64,000 nucleotides of DNA from Flavobacterium sp. 20NA77.7 (GCF_031326205.1 NZ_CP133721.1:1240001-1304000), one strand, 5' to 3'; positions 26,281-34,493 are shown, numbered from the stretch's first letter. Made by a program: numbers and translations. The notes: generated by a model not told the origin, from the sequence alone.

Positions 26281-27684
26281 ATGAAAGTAGAACAAATTTA
26301 TACAGGCTGTATTGCGCATGCCGCCTATTATATCGAAAATAATGGCGAAGTAGCTATTTTTGACCCGTTACGCGAAGTCGAACCCTACTTAGAACGTGCA
26401 CAAAAAGACGATGCAAAAATCAAATTTATATTTGAAACGCATTTTCATGCTGATTTTGTTTCAGGACATTTAGATTTAGCTCAAAAAACAGGTGCAAAAA
26501 TAGTTTATGGTCCAACAGCTCAACCTAATTTTGAAGCTATTGTAGCTACAGACGGGCAAGAATTTAAAATTGGTAACTATACCATTAAAGCCATTCACAC
26601 ACCAGGGCATACACTAGAAAGCACGTGTTACTTACTTATAGACGAACACAACAAAGCGCATGGTATCATTACAGGGGATACTTTATTTATTGGCGATGTT
26701 GGCCGACCAGACTTGGCACAAAAATTGGTTGAAAATTTAACTGAAGATGTATTGGCTGGTTATTTATATGATTCGTTACGAACTAAAATTATGCCCTTAT
26801 CTGATGACTTAATTGTTTATCCAAATCATGGTGCTGGTAGTGCTTGTGGTAAAAACATGAGTAAAGAAACAACTGATACATTAGGCAACCAAAAAAAGGT
26901 AAACTATGCCCTACGAGCTGATATGAGCAAAGAAGAATTCAAAAAAGAATTATTAGATGGGCTTACCCCTCCTCCGGCCTATTTTCCTCAAAATGTATTG
27001 CTAAACATACAAGGGTATGAAAGTTTAGAAAAAGTAGTAGCAAAAGGAAATATTCCGCTTTCTCCCGAAGCTTTTAAAGCTATGGCACTGCAAACCGAAG
27101 CGGTTGTATTAGATGTAAGGCATGAAGATGATTTTAGCACGGAACATATTCCTTCTTCCATATTTATTGGCTTACACGGACAGTTTGCACCTTGGGTGGG
27201 GGCTTTAATAAGAGATGTAAAACAACCTATCCTATTAATTGCAACAGAAAGCAAAGAAGAAGAAGCTATTAAAAGACTTTCTCGCGTGGGGTTTGACAAC
27301 ACCTTAGGCTATTTAGATGGCGGAATTGAGGCTTGGAAAAAAGCTGGTTTTGAAACAGACCACTTACTTTCTGTTACACCAGAAGAATTTGCTGTAAATT
27401 ACAAAAGCAAACCTATAATTGATGCACGTAGAAAAGGTGAATTTGAAGCAGAACATGTAGAAGGCGCAGTTAATATTCCTTTGGACTATGTGAATGAACA
27501 TCTTAAAGAAATACCTCAAGAAACAACCTATTATTTACATTGTGCAGGAGGTTATCGTTCAGTAATAATGGCGTCTATTTTAAAGGCACGAGGCTATCAT
27601 AATATGATAAATGTGCAAAAAGGTATGGCTGGAATTAGAAACACTACAACCTCGCTAACCGCATTTGTTTGCCCAAATAGTTAG
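26281..27684 (+). CDS. Persulfide dioxygenase-like metallo-beta-lactamase fused to two rhodanese domains
   Basis: A 467-residue protein. Residues 1-240 form an MBL domain of the ETHE1/Blh type: THFHADFVSGH (residues 53-63), HTPGHT, GDTLFIGDVGRPDL and NHGAGSACG. Two rhodanese domains follow. The first (about 265-355) lacks a catalytic Cys at its loop (LLIATESKEEE). The second (about 365-460) has HCAGGYRS with C421 in place. Similar fusions such as CstB oxidise persulfide to sulfite or thiosulfate in sulfide detoxification. It is preceded at 15 bases by a Cys-containing Crp/Fnr gene. Confidence 0.92.
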   Translation: MKVEQIYTGCIAHAAYYIENNGEVAIFDPLREVEPYLERAQKDDAKIKFIFETHFHADFVSGHLDLAQKTGAKIVYGPTAQPNFEAIVATDGQEFKIGNYTIKAIHTPGHTLESTCYLLIDEHNKAHGIITGDTLFIGDVGRPDLAQKLVENLTEDVLAGYLYDSLRTKIMPLSDDLIVYPNHGAGSACGKNMSKETTDTLGNQKKVNYALRADMSKEEFKKELLDGLTPPPAYFPQNVLLNIQGYESLEKVVAKGNIPLSPEAFKAMALQTEAVVLDVRHEDDFSTEHIPSSIFIGLHGQFAPWVGALIRDVKQPILLIATESKEEEAIKRLSRVGFDNTLGYLDGGIEAWKKAGFETDHLLSVTPEEFAVNYKSKPIIDARRKGEFEAEHVEGAVNIPLDYVNEHLKEIPQETTYYLHCAGGYRSVIMASILKARGYHNMINVQKGMAGIRNTTTSLTAFVCPNS

Positions 27685-27692
27685 TTAGCCTA

Positions 27693-27722
27693 TTGTGTAA
27701 GACATATTTTTACATACATTTG
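27693..27722 (+). promoter_or_regulatory. Promoter of the first TlpA-like gene
   Basis: TTG (27693-27695), 19 bases, then TACATTTG (27715-27722). This is an exact fit to the Bacteroidota consensus and shows the TlpA gene is not simply cotranscribed with the rhodanese gene. Confidence 0.75.
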
Positions 27723-27779
27723 CACGCATTAAAATATTATTCCCAAAAAAGGGATCTTAAAAATTAGTAAAAAAATAAA

Positions 27780-28907
27780 ATGAAAAAATTAGTAGTAGTA
27801 TTAGTAGCCTTACTTTTCGTTTCTTGTAATAAATTTTCAATAGAAGGAACAGCAACGGGCATTAAAGATGGAACAAAAGTGTATTTAGAAGGTTCTGGAG
27901 AAATGGGACCTATGCCAATAGATACTGTTGAAGTTAAAGATGGAAAATTTGAATTTGAAGGAAAATCAGAACTTCCAGAAATTGGTTTCATTAGTATTGA
28001 TGGTGTAATAGACCCGCAATTTCAAACACGAAAAATGGTACCATTAATTATAGAAAAAGGGAGTGTTGAGGTTGTTTTTAATAAAGATGAAATTCAAAAA
28101 TCTCAAATTTCTGGAACTACTAATAATGATAAATTTGCTGAATACAACAAAAAAGCAGATGTAATTTATAAAAAATTACAAGCTTTTCAAACGGCAAATC
28201 AAGAAGCGATGATTGCGGCTCAAAAAAGTAAAGATGAAGCTACAATAAAAAAACTTCAAACACAATATTTAGCTATCGTTGATGAAATGGACAAGCAATC
28301 TGTAGATTTTGTTAAAAATAATCCTGATGCGTTTTTATCGGTACTGCTTTTAGAAAACTTTATTAGTAGAGGCAAATTACCTACTAGCGAAGTAAAAAGT
28401 TATTTTGACAAATTAGATTCAAGTTTGTTAGCTACTAAAAGTGCTAAAAACACCAAGAAAATGATTGATGCCAAATTAAAAAATGAAAAAGGACAACAAG
28501 CACAAGATTTTTCTGCTAAAACACCAGATGGTAAAACCGTTTCATTAAAACAAGTTTTAGGAAAAGTAACTATTATTGATTTTTGGGCATCTTGGTGTGA
28601 ACCTTGTAGAAAAGAAAATCCAAGTGTAGTGGCTTTATATAATGAATTACATGCAAAAGGATTAAACATTATAGGCGTTTCTATGGATGATGATGTGGCA
28701 AAATGGAAAGAAGCTATTGCAAAAGACAAATTAACTTGGACTCAAGTTTCTACGTTAAAAGGTTTTCAGGTGGATCCTATTGCAAAACAATATAATGTAA
28801 ATCAAATACCTTCTACTTTCATTCTTGATGCAAAAGGAAATATTGTTGCAAAAGATTTGAGAGGAGACGAGTTAAAAGCAAAAGTAGTAGAGCTATTAAG
28901 CAAATAA
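27780..28907 (+). CDS. TlpA-like thiol-disulfide lipoprotein with DUF4369
   Basis: A 375-residue lipoprotein (lipobox LLFVSC). Residues about 20-110 form a DUF4369 domain (FSIEGTATGIKDGTKVYLEG). A helical, coiled-coil-like middle follows, and the last 140 residues are a thioredoxin-like AhpC/TSA domain with active site WASWCEPCRKE and the cis-Pro loop VNQIPSTFILD. Probably a periplasmic reductase for disulfides or cytochrome c maturation. It is monocistronic with its own promoter and terminator. Confidence 0.92.
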   Translation: MKKLVVVLVALLFVSCNKFSIEGTATGIKDGTKVYLEGSGEMGPMPIDTVEVKDGKFEFEGKSELPEIGFISIDGVIDPQFQTRKMVPLIIEKGSVEVVFNKDEIQKSQISGTTNNDKFAEYNKKADVIYKKLQAFQTANQEAMIAAQKSKDEATIKKLQTQYLAIVDEMDKQSVDFVKNNPDAFLSVLLLENFISRGKLPTSEVKSYFDKLDSSLLATKSAKNTKKMIDAKLKNEKGQQAQDFSAKTPDGKTVSLKQVLGKVTIIDFWASWCEPCRKENPSVVALYNELHAKGLNIIGVSMDDDVAKWKEAIAKDKLTWTQVSTLKGFQVDPIAKQYNVNQIPSTFILDAKGNIVAKDLRGDELKAKVVELLSK

Positions 28908-28932
28908 GTAAAATTTATTTACTCCATTATAA

Positions 28933-28958
28933 AAAAAATCTCCTTATGGAGATTTTTT
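28933..28958 (+). terminator. Terminator after the first TlpA-like gene
   Basis: 11 bp arms AAAAAATCTCC and GGAGATTTTTT around a 4-base loop, followed by T. Confidence 0.88.
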
Positions 28959-29011
28959 TTTATTCATTTACAAGGAGTTAGAATTTAAACTTGAAAATAC
29001 TTAAAAAAAGA

Positions 29012-29042
29012 TTGGGAACATTTAAAAACAATAGTATATTTG
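29012..29042 (+). promoter_or_regulatory. Promoter of tRNA-Tyr
   Basis: TTG (29012-29014), 20 bases, TATATTTG (29035-29042). The tRNA begins 17 bases later. Confidence 0.75.
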
Positions 29043-29058
29043 CACGCACATTAAGGCT

Positions 29059-29140
<82 letters not shown>

Positions 29141-29141
29141 C

Positions 29142-29167
29142 AAAAGCACTTCTAACGAGGTGCTTTT
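29142..29167 (+). terminator. Terminator after tRNA-Tyr
   Basis: AAAAGCAC and GTGCTTTT arms with a 10-base loop and a following run of T, directly after the tRNA. Confidence 0.8.
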
Positions 29168-29245
29168 TTTATTTTTATTTATTACAAACTTGATAGGAGC
29201 AGTGACGGTGTAATTAAAATATCAATCACAAATACTATTTAAACA

Positions 29246-30688
29246 TCAGTTTATTAAATATTTATTTAATTCATTTATAACATCTTCACTATCAGGACTT
29301 GGGGCATTTTTATTTACAAGTCTTCCCTTTTTATCAAAAATCATATATCGAGGTATAGATTTTAGTTGCATTTCCTTATAAAACATTGCATTAGGATAAT
29401 TTAAAGCCAATAAATTATTTTCGTTTAAAGAAAGACCTTCACTTTTTGAAGCGTTTTGCCATTTTTCAAAATCATTATCAATTGAAATATAAAGAAACAC
29501 AATATTTTTATTTTTATATTTATCTTGAAGTTTTTTGGAATCAGACATTGATGCCCTGCAAGGGGCGCACCAACTTGCCCAGAAATCAATAAAAACAACT
29601 TTGCCAACAAACTTCTTTTTTATATTTTCAAAATCCATTTTGTCTTTTTTATTTCCTAAAAAATATAAGTTCTTAGTGATACTTTTTATATCAGTATAAT
29701 CAATAAGGAACTTTTCTTTTAAATCATTAATCAAGCTTTGATTACTAATATTATTTTTTAACTTTAAAAAATAATTATTGATATCAGTTTGTGAAGAATA
29801 TTGTGCTAATTCTTGAAAATATGTATATAAAAGAAAGTCTTTGTTCTCTTTTTGAATTTCTTTATAAAGCAAAACATTATCAAATTGTTTTTTACTATCA
29901 TAACTTGAACCACTACCTAGTTTGATAAGAACTGGCTTGTATATTGAATTAAAATTGTCAATAATAATATTTCTATTATAATAGAGTGATAAATCTAATT
30001 GGTCATTTAATTTATTCACATGATTATTAGAAAGTGAATTAAGTTGAGCATTTAAACCATCAAGATAAATTTTATAACTAAAATCAGAGATTTTATGAAG
30101 TAGATGTATTGAATCTAATTTTTTCTTTTTTAAATTAGTTAAGTCTATTTTTTCCTTCCTTGCTAACTGATTTTCTTTTTCTGATCTAAATCTTTTATTA
30201 TTAAAAAAAAAATCAATGTCGTCTTCAATAATTTTCGATTTTAAATTTAAATCTTTGAAAAAGTTTAACTCTTCAAAAGTCACATCTCTATTTTTTATAA
30301 AACATATTGGTGCATCATTTTCATATTCAAAAACTACAATATCACCAGGTTTGAAATTATATAATGAACTAAAATGATAATGATAACCATGTGAAAATAT
30401 TATATCTTTATGAGTGTAAATTTTAATGGTATCATTCTTTCTGTAGTTATTTTTTTGTATTTGATGACTTCTAAAATCACCAACTATATTATAATTAATA
30501 TGATTTAAGCGTACCGACTTAGCACCATTATTACTTACTAATGTATCTTTTTTGAAAGTTCTTTCTTTAAAAATTATTGTAATAATTGAATCAATTTTAA
30601 TTTCATTTTTAACAGATACTATATTCTCATTATTACATGATATATAGACAATAAATGATAAACATATAAATAATAGTATTTTTTTCAT
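29246..30688 (-). CDS. TlpA-like thioredoxin lipoprotein (second paralogue)
   Basis: A 480-residue lipoprotein (signal ILLFICLSFIVYISC). There is a long helical, Lys/Asn-rich middle, and the C-terminal 140 residues form a thioredoxin fold with VFIDFWASWCAPCRASM and LKSIPRYMIFD. It lacks an obvious DUF4369 domain. The N-terminal part resembles the next upstream gene only in layout. ATG 30688 was chosen so that the signal peptide is at the front. It follows the third TlpA-like gene by 104 bases in the same direction. Coding sequence is markedly more AT-rich than the housekeeping genes around. Confidence 0.85.
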   Translation of the reverse strand: MKKILLFICLSFIVYISCNNENIVSVKNEIKIDSIITIIFKERTFKKDTLVSNNGAKSVRLNHINYNIVGDFRSHQIQKNNYRKNDTIKIYTHKDIIFSHGYHYHFSSLYNFKPGDIVVFEYENDAPICFIKNRDVTFEELNFFKDLNLKSKIIEDDIDFFFNNKRFRSEKENQLARKEKIDLTNLKKKKLDSIHLLHKISDFSYKIYLDGLNAQLNSLSNNHVNKLNDQLDLSLYYNRNIIIDNFNSIYKPVLIKLGSGSSYDSKKQFDNVLLYKEIQKENKDFLLYTYFQELAQYSSQTDINNYFLKLKNNISNQSLINDLKEKFLIDYTDIKSITKNLYFLGNKKDKMDFENIKKKFVGKVVFIDFWASWCAPCRASMSDSKKLQDKYKNKNIVFLYISIDNDFEKWQNASKSEGLSLNENNLLALNYPNAMFYKEMQLKSIPRYMIFDKKGRLVNKNAPSPDSEDVINELNKYLIN

Positions 30689-30792
30689 CTTTGTTTTTTT
30701 AATTCTCAATCGCTTAATTTCGGTTAAGATTATAAGAATTGTTAGAAATTTTTTTTAAAAAATTATAAATCTAATTTATTAACAAATGTTAA

Positions 30793-32193
30793 CTATTTTG
30801 ATTTAAAATCAGTTATTATTTTTTTATAATTTAAACTATCTTTTAATGAAGGTGCATTAACCATTACTACTTCATTTTCTTTGTTTAATATAACATATCT
30901 TGGTATTTGCTTTACATTTAAATAATCTGCGATAGAAAACTTTGTTTTATTTATTAAATATTGATTTTTTTGAATGTTATAATTTTCTAATTGAGAAATA
31001 CGCTTTATCCAATCACTTTTATTTTCATCAATTGACATATAAATGATAGTAACATTATTATTAATTAAGTAATTTCTAAATTGATTAGTTTCTTTTAGAT
31101 CGCTTACACAAGGAGCGCACCAACTTGCCCAAAAATCAATAACTTTTATTGCGTTTTTTTCCAAATTTAAAACTTCATCAATGGTATGTACATTACTATT
31201 TGTATCAATAACAGTTGAATTTAAAATCTCAACAGGAAGTTTAAATTTAAATGTTTTTAAATTTTCAGAAACTTTTTTCAATAAACTAATGTATGTTTCA
31301 TTTTTTATCATTTTAGAATATTTAGTTATTGAATCTATTAGAGTTTCAGTTAAAGCTGGATTCAAATTATTAAAAAAGTCAATTAGCGTTTTTGTTATGG
31401 CATATTCTTTTACATTTCCATCTAATTTTTTTTCAATAAAATTTAATTGAAACATTAATAATTCTTTAGAATATTCAACCTTATTACTTTTAACAATTGA
31501 AATATAACTCACATACTTCATCAATGCTAGATTATAACAAATATCATCTTGTAAGTTCTTATGAATAAAAAAATCAATTTTAATATCACTCAAATAAGTA
31601 GGATTTTCAATAATCTGTTTTTTAGGAATTAATATCCAATTTAAATATTCAAAGAACAATACCTTTTTAAATCGACTAAAAAAAGCATCAGAAACTATAT
31701 TATTTTTACAATACTTTTCCAAAAATAATATTTTCTTATTGTATATATTAAAACAATCTTTTTTAAATTTAGTGAGTTTCATCTCAGGTAAATATATAGG
31801 GTATTTAATCCCAGCTTGTAATAATTGACCATAAAAATTATAATACTTAGCATTTTTTCCTTTGAAAATTAAAAAATTATTAACAGTTTTAAAAGTTATC
31901 TCATCACCGGGTGTTACATATATAGTTAGAGGAATAGTTTGTGGTGAAGTACTATAAATTCTAAAAATTTTTGAATTTTTAATATTGACTTTAAAACTTA
32001 ACTCTTTTTTAGCTTCCCTTGAAAATCTAGAAAACCCAATAAATTCATTTTCAGCATCATCTAATACGATACTTTTTGTTAATGTATCATTTTTTTCTAA
32101 AATAAAATCAGCAGTCAAATCCTTTGTTTCTATAGAAAATAAAGATTGTAAAATAAATAAAGAGACAATAAAACTAAAGTATATAATTTTCAT
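30793..32193 (-). CDS. TlpA-like thioredoxin protein (third paralogue)
   Basis: A 466-residue exported protein (signal IIYFSFIVSLFILQSLFS). The N-terminal region is beta-rich (LSFKVNIKNSKIFRIYSTSP; PLTIYVTPGDEITFKTV), the middle is helical, and the C-terminal thioredoxin domain has IKVIDFWASWCAPCVSD and LNVKQIPRYVILN. No lipobox cysteine is clear at the cleavage site. The architecture matches TlpA family proteins of Bacteroidota, with the CxxC pair intact. It is upstream of the second paralogue on the minus strand; the pair may be one operon. The gene lies next to the accessory patch beginning at 32.2 kb. Confidence 0.85.
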   Translation of the reverse strand: MKIIYFSFIVSLFILQSLFSIETKDLTADFILEKNDTLTKSIVLDDAENEFIGFSRFSREAKKELSFKVNIKNSKIFRIYSTSPQTIPLTIYVTPGDEITFKTVNNFLIFKGKNAKYYNFYGQLLQAGIKYPIYLPEMKLTKFKKDCFNIYNKKILFLEKYCKNNIVSDAFFSRFKKVLFFEYLNWILIPKKQIIENPTYLSDIKIDFFIHKNLQDDICYNLALMKYVSYISIVKSNKVEYSKELLMFQLNFIEKKLDGNVKEYAITKTLIDFFNNLNPALTETLIDSITKYSKMIKNETYISLLKKVSENLKTFKFKLPVEILNSTVIDTNSNVHTIDEVLNLEKNAIKVIDFWASWCAPCVSDLKETNQFRNYLINNNVTIIYMSIDENKSDWIKRISQLENYNIQKNQYLINKTKFSIADYLNVKQIPRYVILNKENEVVMVNAPSLKDSLNYKKIITDFKSK

Positions 32194-32407
32194 ATATTTC
32201 CATTAAAAAAATGACCTCAAAATTGCTTTTAAGTTTAATTATTCATTTCTATAACGTAAATCTATGAAAATATTATATATTTTACTATGTAGTATAATGA
32301 AAAACTAGCAACTACTGAAAGTTACTGCTTTTTGATTCATTAATTAAATTTTTTATGTAAAAGGATTCGCGCAATAGGTAATCTTTTTTTATAAACATTT
32401 TATATAC

Positions 32408-32446
32408 ACTATCCATACACTATCCATACACTATCTATGGAGTATC
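32408..32446. repeat. Short tandem repeat, unit about 11 bp (ACTATCCATAC)
   Basis: ACTATCCATAC occurs twice in direct succession, followed by the related ACTATCTATGG and GTATCTATACAC. It lies just upstream of the recombinase remnant within the 644-base stretch that has no intact gene. Confidence 0.55.
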
Positions 32447-32491
32447 TATACACCTGAACCTTCTTAAAATAACAATACATATTTATTAATT

Positions 32492-32690
32492 ATGTTTTTG
32501 AAGGAAAAAAATACGCAATATTCTGCTAGAAGTATAGAGGAAGTAATACTATCATTTTTAATTAGAAAGTGGAACCGACATACGATTTATTCAAGATTTA
32601 TTAGGTCATAGCAGTCCGAAGACCACAATGATTTACACTCATGTAACAAACGATAGTTTGAAAAAAATAAAAAATCCTTTTGATGTGTAA
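32492..32690 (+). pseudogene. Remnant of a tyrosine recombinase (integrase), deleted and frameshifted
   Basis: The piece at 32565-32690 reads ESGTDIRFIQDLLGHSS, then TTMIYTHVTNDSLKKIKNPF and DV before a stop. This is the C-terminal catalytic box of a tyrosine recombinase with the LGH histidine and the nucleophilic Tyr. In another frame 15-75 bases upstream, QYSARSIEEVI matches the segment normally found about 30 residues before the HTLRHSFATHLLESG box. So the intervening catalytic Arg/His segment is lost and the frame shifted. The NPFDV end resembles the SPLD end of integron integrases. Everything upstream of about residue -20 is missing. The gene cannot be functional. Confidence 0.75.
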
Positions 32691-32808
32691 GTTTTTTAAT
32701 CTAAATTTGAAATGCTTAATAAAAATAAGCGAAATAAAAGTAAGCAAAACTTTCGCCAATCTTGCCAATTTGGAATAAAAGTAGTTTGAAAGTTTCGCAT
32801 ATATACAA

Positions 32809-32817
32809 GTTATAGGC
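32809..32817 (+). other. attC-type R' core GTTATAGGC (left edge of cassette 1)
   Basis: GTTATAGGC is the exact inverse of GCCTATAAC at 33420-33428. In integron cassettes the left end and the R'' box of the trailing attC site must be complementary in this way. Preceding sequence has AAACTTTC and GAAAGTTT arms (about 32742-32796) that may be the rest of an older attC or attI-like site. Confidence 0.5.
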
Positions 32818-32837
32818 AACCGTAAGACACAACAACA

Positions 32838-33401
32838 ATGACATTAACACAAGAACATTTGGACTTTGAAAAATTCAGCCGACAATTAATCGGACTGACC
32901 ATTTTGAAGGTTGAATATTCTGAAATCATTTATGAGCCGACAAATCCACAACCATATTACCCGACACAATTCCCAAATCTTGACTCGGTTGACTTCTCAA
33001 TATTTTTCCATACAGACAAAGACAAATTGGTAGAGATTTATTGGGATGGTAAATTTTTTCAATTTGGAATTGGAATTAAAATAAACGAGCTATCTGACTT
33101 TTCTGGAAACATAAAATGGGATGTTTCAACTAACGATCTTTGGAAAAAGTTTATTGGGACAACAATTTCTGACATTCACACTACTTGGGAAACTGTTACG
33201 ATAAAAGAAGAAGGGTCTGGCAAGACAGAAAGTTTTACTTATCCGCAGGACATAAAAATTACTTTTTCAAACGACAAGAATATATTTATAAGTGCGGCTG
33301 GTTTTTTAAATCAAGGTGACAAGGAAGTTTACGGAATGCTTGACAATTTAACGGTGACAGACAACGAGGAATTAGCAAGACAAGTAAAAATGATAAATTA
33401 A
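32838..33401 (+). CDS. Cassette-borne protein of unknown function
   Basis: A 187-residue soluble protein with no signal peptide or membrane segment. It starts LTQEHLDFEKFSRQLIGLTI and continues with many beta strands (DSVDFSIFFHTDKDKLVEIY; TYPQDIKITFSNDKNIFISA). No family was recognised. The ATG is 20 bases inside the left core GTTATAGGC, and the stop is 18 bases before the complementary GCCTATAAC. This is the tight packing expected of a promoterless integron cassette. Expression would depend on an outside promoter. Confidence 0.75.
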   Translation: MTLTQEHLDFEKFSRQLIGLTILKVEYSEIIYEPTNPQPYYPTQFPNLDSVDFSIFFHTDKDKLVEIYWDGKFFQFGIGIKINELSDFSGNIKWDVSTNDLWKKFIGTTISDIHTTWETVTIKEEGSGKTESFTYPQDIKITFSNDKNIFISAAGFLNQGDKEVYGMLDNLTVTDNEELARQVKMIN

Positions 33402-33419
33402 CAAATGACAAGAACGGCA

Positions 33420-33553
33420 GCCTATAACACGGGTTTTGCGTCAGGCGGGCTGACGTGTAAACTTGGAGCTTTGTGCTTCTAATAAACTTTAATAATAAAT
33501 TGAAACTTTGTGGTCCGAAACCCGCCCGAACGCAAAGCCCGAAAACGTTAGAG
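33420..33553 (+). other. attC-like site 1 (134 bp, strongly folding)
   Basis: It starts with GCCTATAAC (R'') and ends with GTTAGAG (R'). Long arms pair across it: CGGGTTTTGCG (33430-33440) with CGCAAAGCCCG (33531-33541, one G-T wobble) and GGCGGG (33444-33449) with CCCGCC (33521-33526). The stem encloses an AT-rich loop. Size, AAC...GTT ends and imperfect symmetry match attC sites. It is much more GC-rich than its surroundings. A simple stable hairpin remains an alternative. Confidence 0.6.
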
Positions 33554-33641
33554 CGAAAGGGCGAACCCTCTCGCTCTAACCAGCGCCCCTTCGCCTAACT
33601 AGCGCTTTGAAAAATCCAAAGCACTTCGCAAAGCGCCGCTG
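33547..33641 (+). other. Gene-less cassette of about 95 bp
   Basis: GTTAGAGCGA (33547-33556) and TCGCTCTAAC (33571-33580) are perfectly inverse and only 14 bases apart. This is how the left core and R'' box of one cassette would look if its gene had been lost. It is followed directly by attC-like site 2. Confidence 0.5.
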
Positions 33642-33648
33642 GTTAGCA
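33572..33648 (+). other. attC-like site 2 (77 bp)
   Basis: Begins CGCTCTAAC and ends GTTAGCA. The outer stem CTAACCAGCG (33576-33585) pairs perfectly with CGCTGGTTAG (33637-33646). The inner part has two alternative small stems (GCTTTG/CAAAGC and CTTTG/CGAAGTG-like). The compact length is close to that of many attC sites. Confidence 0.6.
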
Positions 33649-33672
33649 GTAATCCCACAAAAATGACCACAT

Positions 33673-34290
33673 ATGAGATTAAAATTCATAATATTATCAG
33701 TAATGTTTTTATCGAAATTGAGTTCACAAACTAAATTCAAAGTTGAACAAAAAGAAACTGAAACTTGGAGAAATGTTTATTCACTTATTGATGAAAAAAA
33801 TAACTTAATAAAAGTATTAGATTCGTCAAAATATTACATAACATTCAATTTTGATAATTATGGATATTTTGCGGTTTTTGGCAAGAAAGGAAATCCTGGT
33901 TGGACTGCAATTGATGCAAAAGAAAATATATTGTTTCAAGTTTATAATACAAGTTTTGGAGAACCAAGTCCAGATTATTTAATTGAAAATAAAATTAGAA
34001 TAATTGATGACGAAAATAAAATTGGATTTGCAAACGAAAAAGGTCAAATAGTTATAAAACCTCAATTTGAAATTGTGACTTCATTTCATAATGGAAAAGC
34101 AATAATTGGAGAAAAGTGTAAAAAAGTTCCTTGGAAAGAACACGCAAAAGAAGAAGATTGCCAACACTACTCTATTGTTTGCGAAAATTTCGGATATATA
34201 AATGAAAAAGGAGAAATTTTAAAACTTGGAAATTATACGTTTGAAGAAATAAAGAAAGAAATTGATTGGAAAGCAGACGAAAGAGAATAA
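33673..34290 (+). CDS. Exported WG-repeat protein, cassette-borne
   Basis: A 205-residue protein with a signal peptide (KFIILSVMFLSKLSSQ). It contains WG/KWG-type repeats: GYFAVFGKKGNPGWTAIDAK, KIGFANEKGQIVIKPQFE and NFGYINEKGEILKLGNY. Such repeats form small beta units of unknown role, often in surface or secreted proteins. The start is 26 bases after the R' core of attC-like site 2. Its 3' side carries the half site ACAGCTAAC. So it is probably the third cassette of the relic array. Confidence 0.8.
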   Translation: MRLKFIILSVMFLSKLSSQTKFKVEQKETETWRNVYSLIDEKNNLIKVLDSSKYYITFNFDNYGYFAVFGKKGNPGWTAIDAKENILFQVYNTSFGEPSPDYLIENKIRIIDDENKIGFANEKGQIVIKPQFEIVTSFHNGKAIIGEKCKKVPWKEHAKEEDCQHYSIVCENFGYINEKGEILKLGNYTFEEIKKEIDWKADERE

Positions 34291-34298
34291 AAAGTACT

Positions 34299-34320
34299 AC
34301 AGCTAACAGGCGTTTGGCAA
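34299..34320 (+). other. Decayed attC half site after the WG-repeat gene
   Basis: ACAGCTAACAGGCGTTTGGC has the R''/L'' look. GCTAAC is complementary to GTTAGC at 33642-33647, the start of this cassette. A matching CCAAACGCC...GTTAGC right half was not found before valS, so the array seems truncated here. Confidence 0.45.
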
Positions 34321-34461
34321 GATTCCTGTGGCAGTCGCTGCGCTCGTGTGCGAATTTTGTAGTAAATTCACGTTTATTTCTCGCAAGAAATTTTATCTTT
34401 GATAGAAAATAATTCGTTCCCAATTTCACTACAAACTGATAGCTGCGGAACGTTTCAACTA

Positions 34462-34490
34462 AAAAATCCCAATCAAATGATTGGGATTTT
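34462..34490. terminator. Terminator at the 3' end of valS
   Basis: TCCCAATCA and TGATTGGGA arms with flanking A and T runs. It lies just past the valS stop on the minus strand and can also stop transcription coming from the cassette side. Confidence 0.85.
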
Positions 34491-34493
34491 TAG

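Noticed and set aside
32601..32819. A 72-codon minus-strand open frame opposite the recombinase remnant
   Set aside because: It lies on the strand opposite a clear recombinase fragment. Low-complexity and aromatic-rich; a shadow of the fossil.
33402..33672. A strong transcription terminator or riboswitch between the two cassette genes
   Set aside because: No T run follows the large stems and there are two separate folding sites with AAC...GTT ends. The cassette interpretation explains more, but a structured RNA cannot be excluded.
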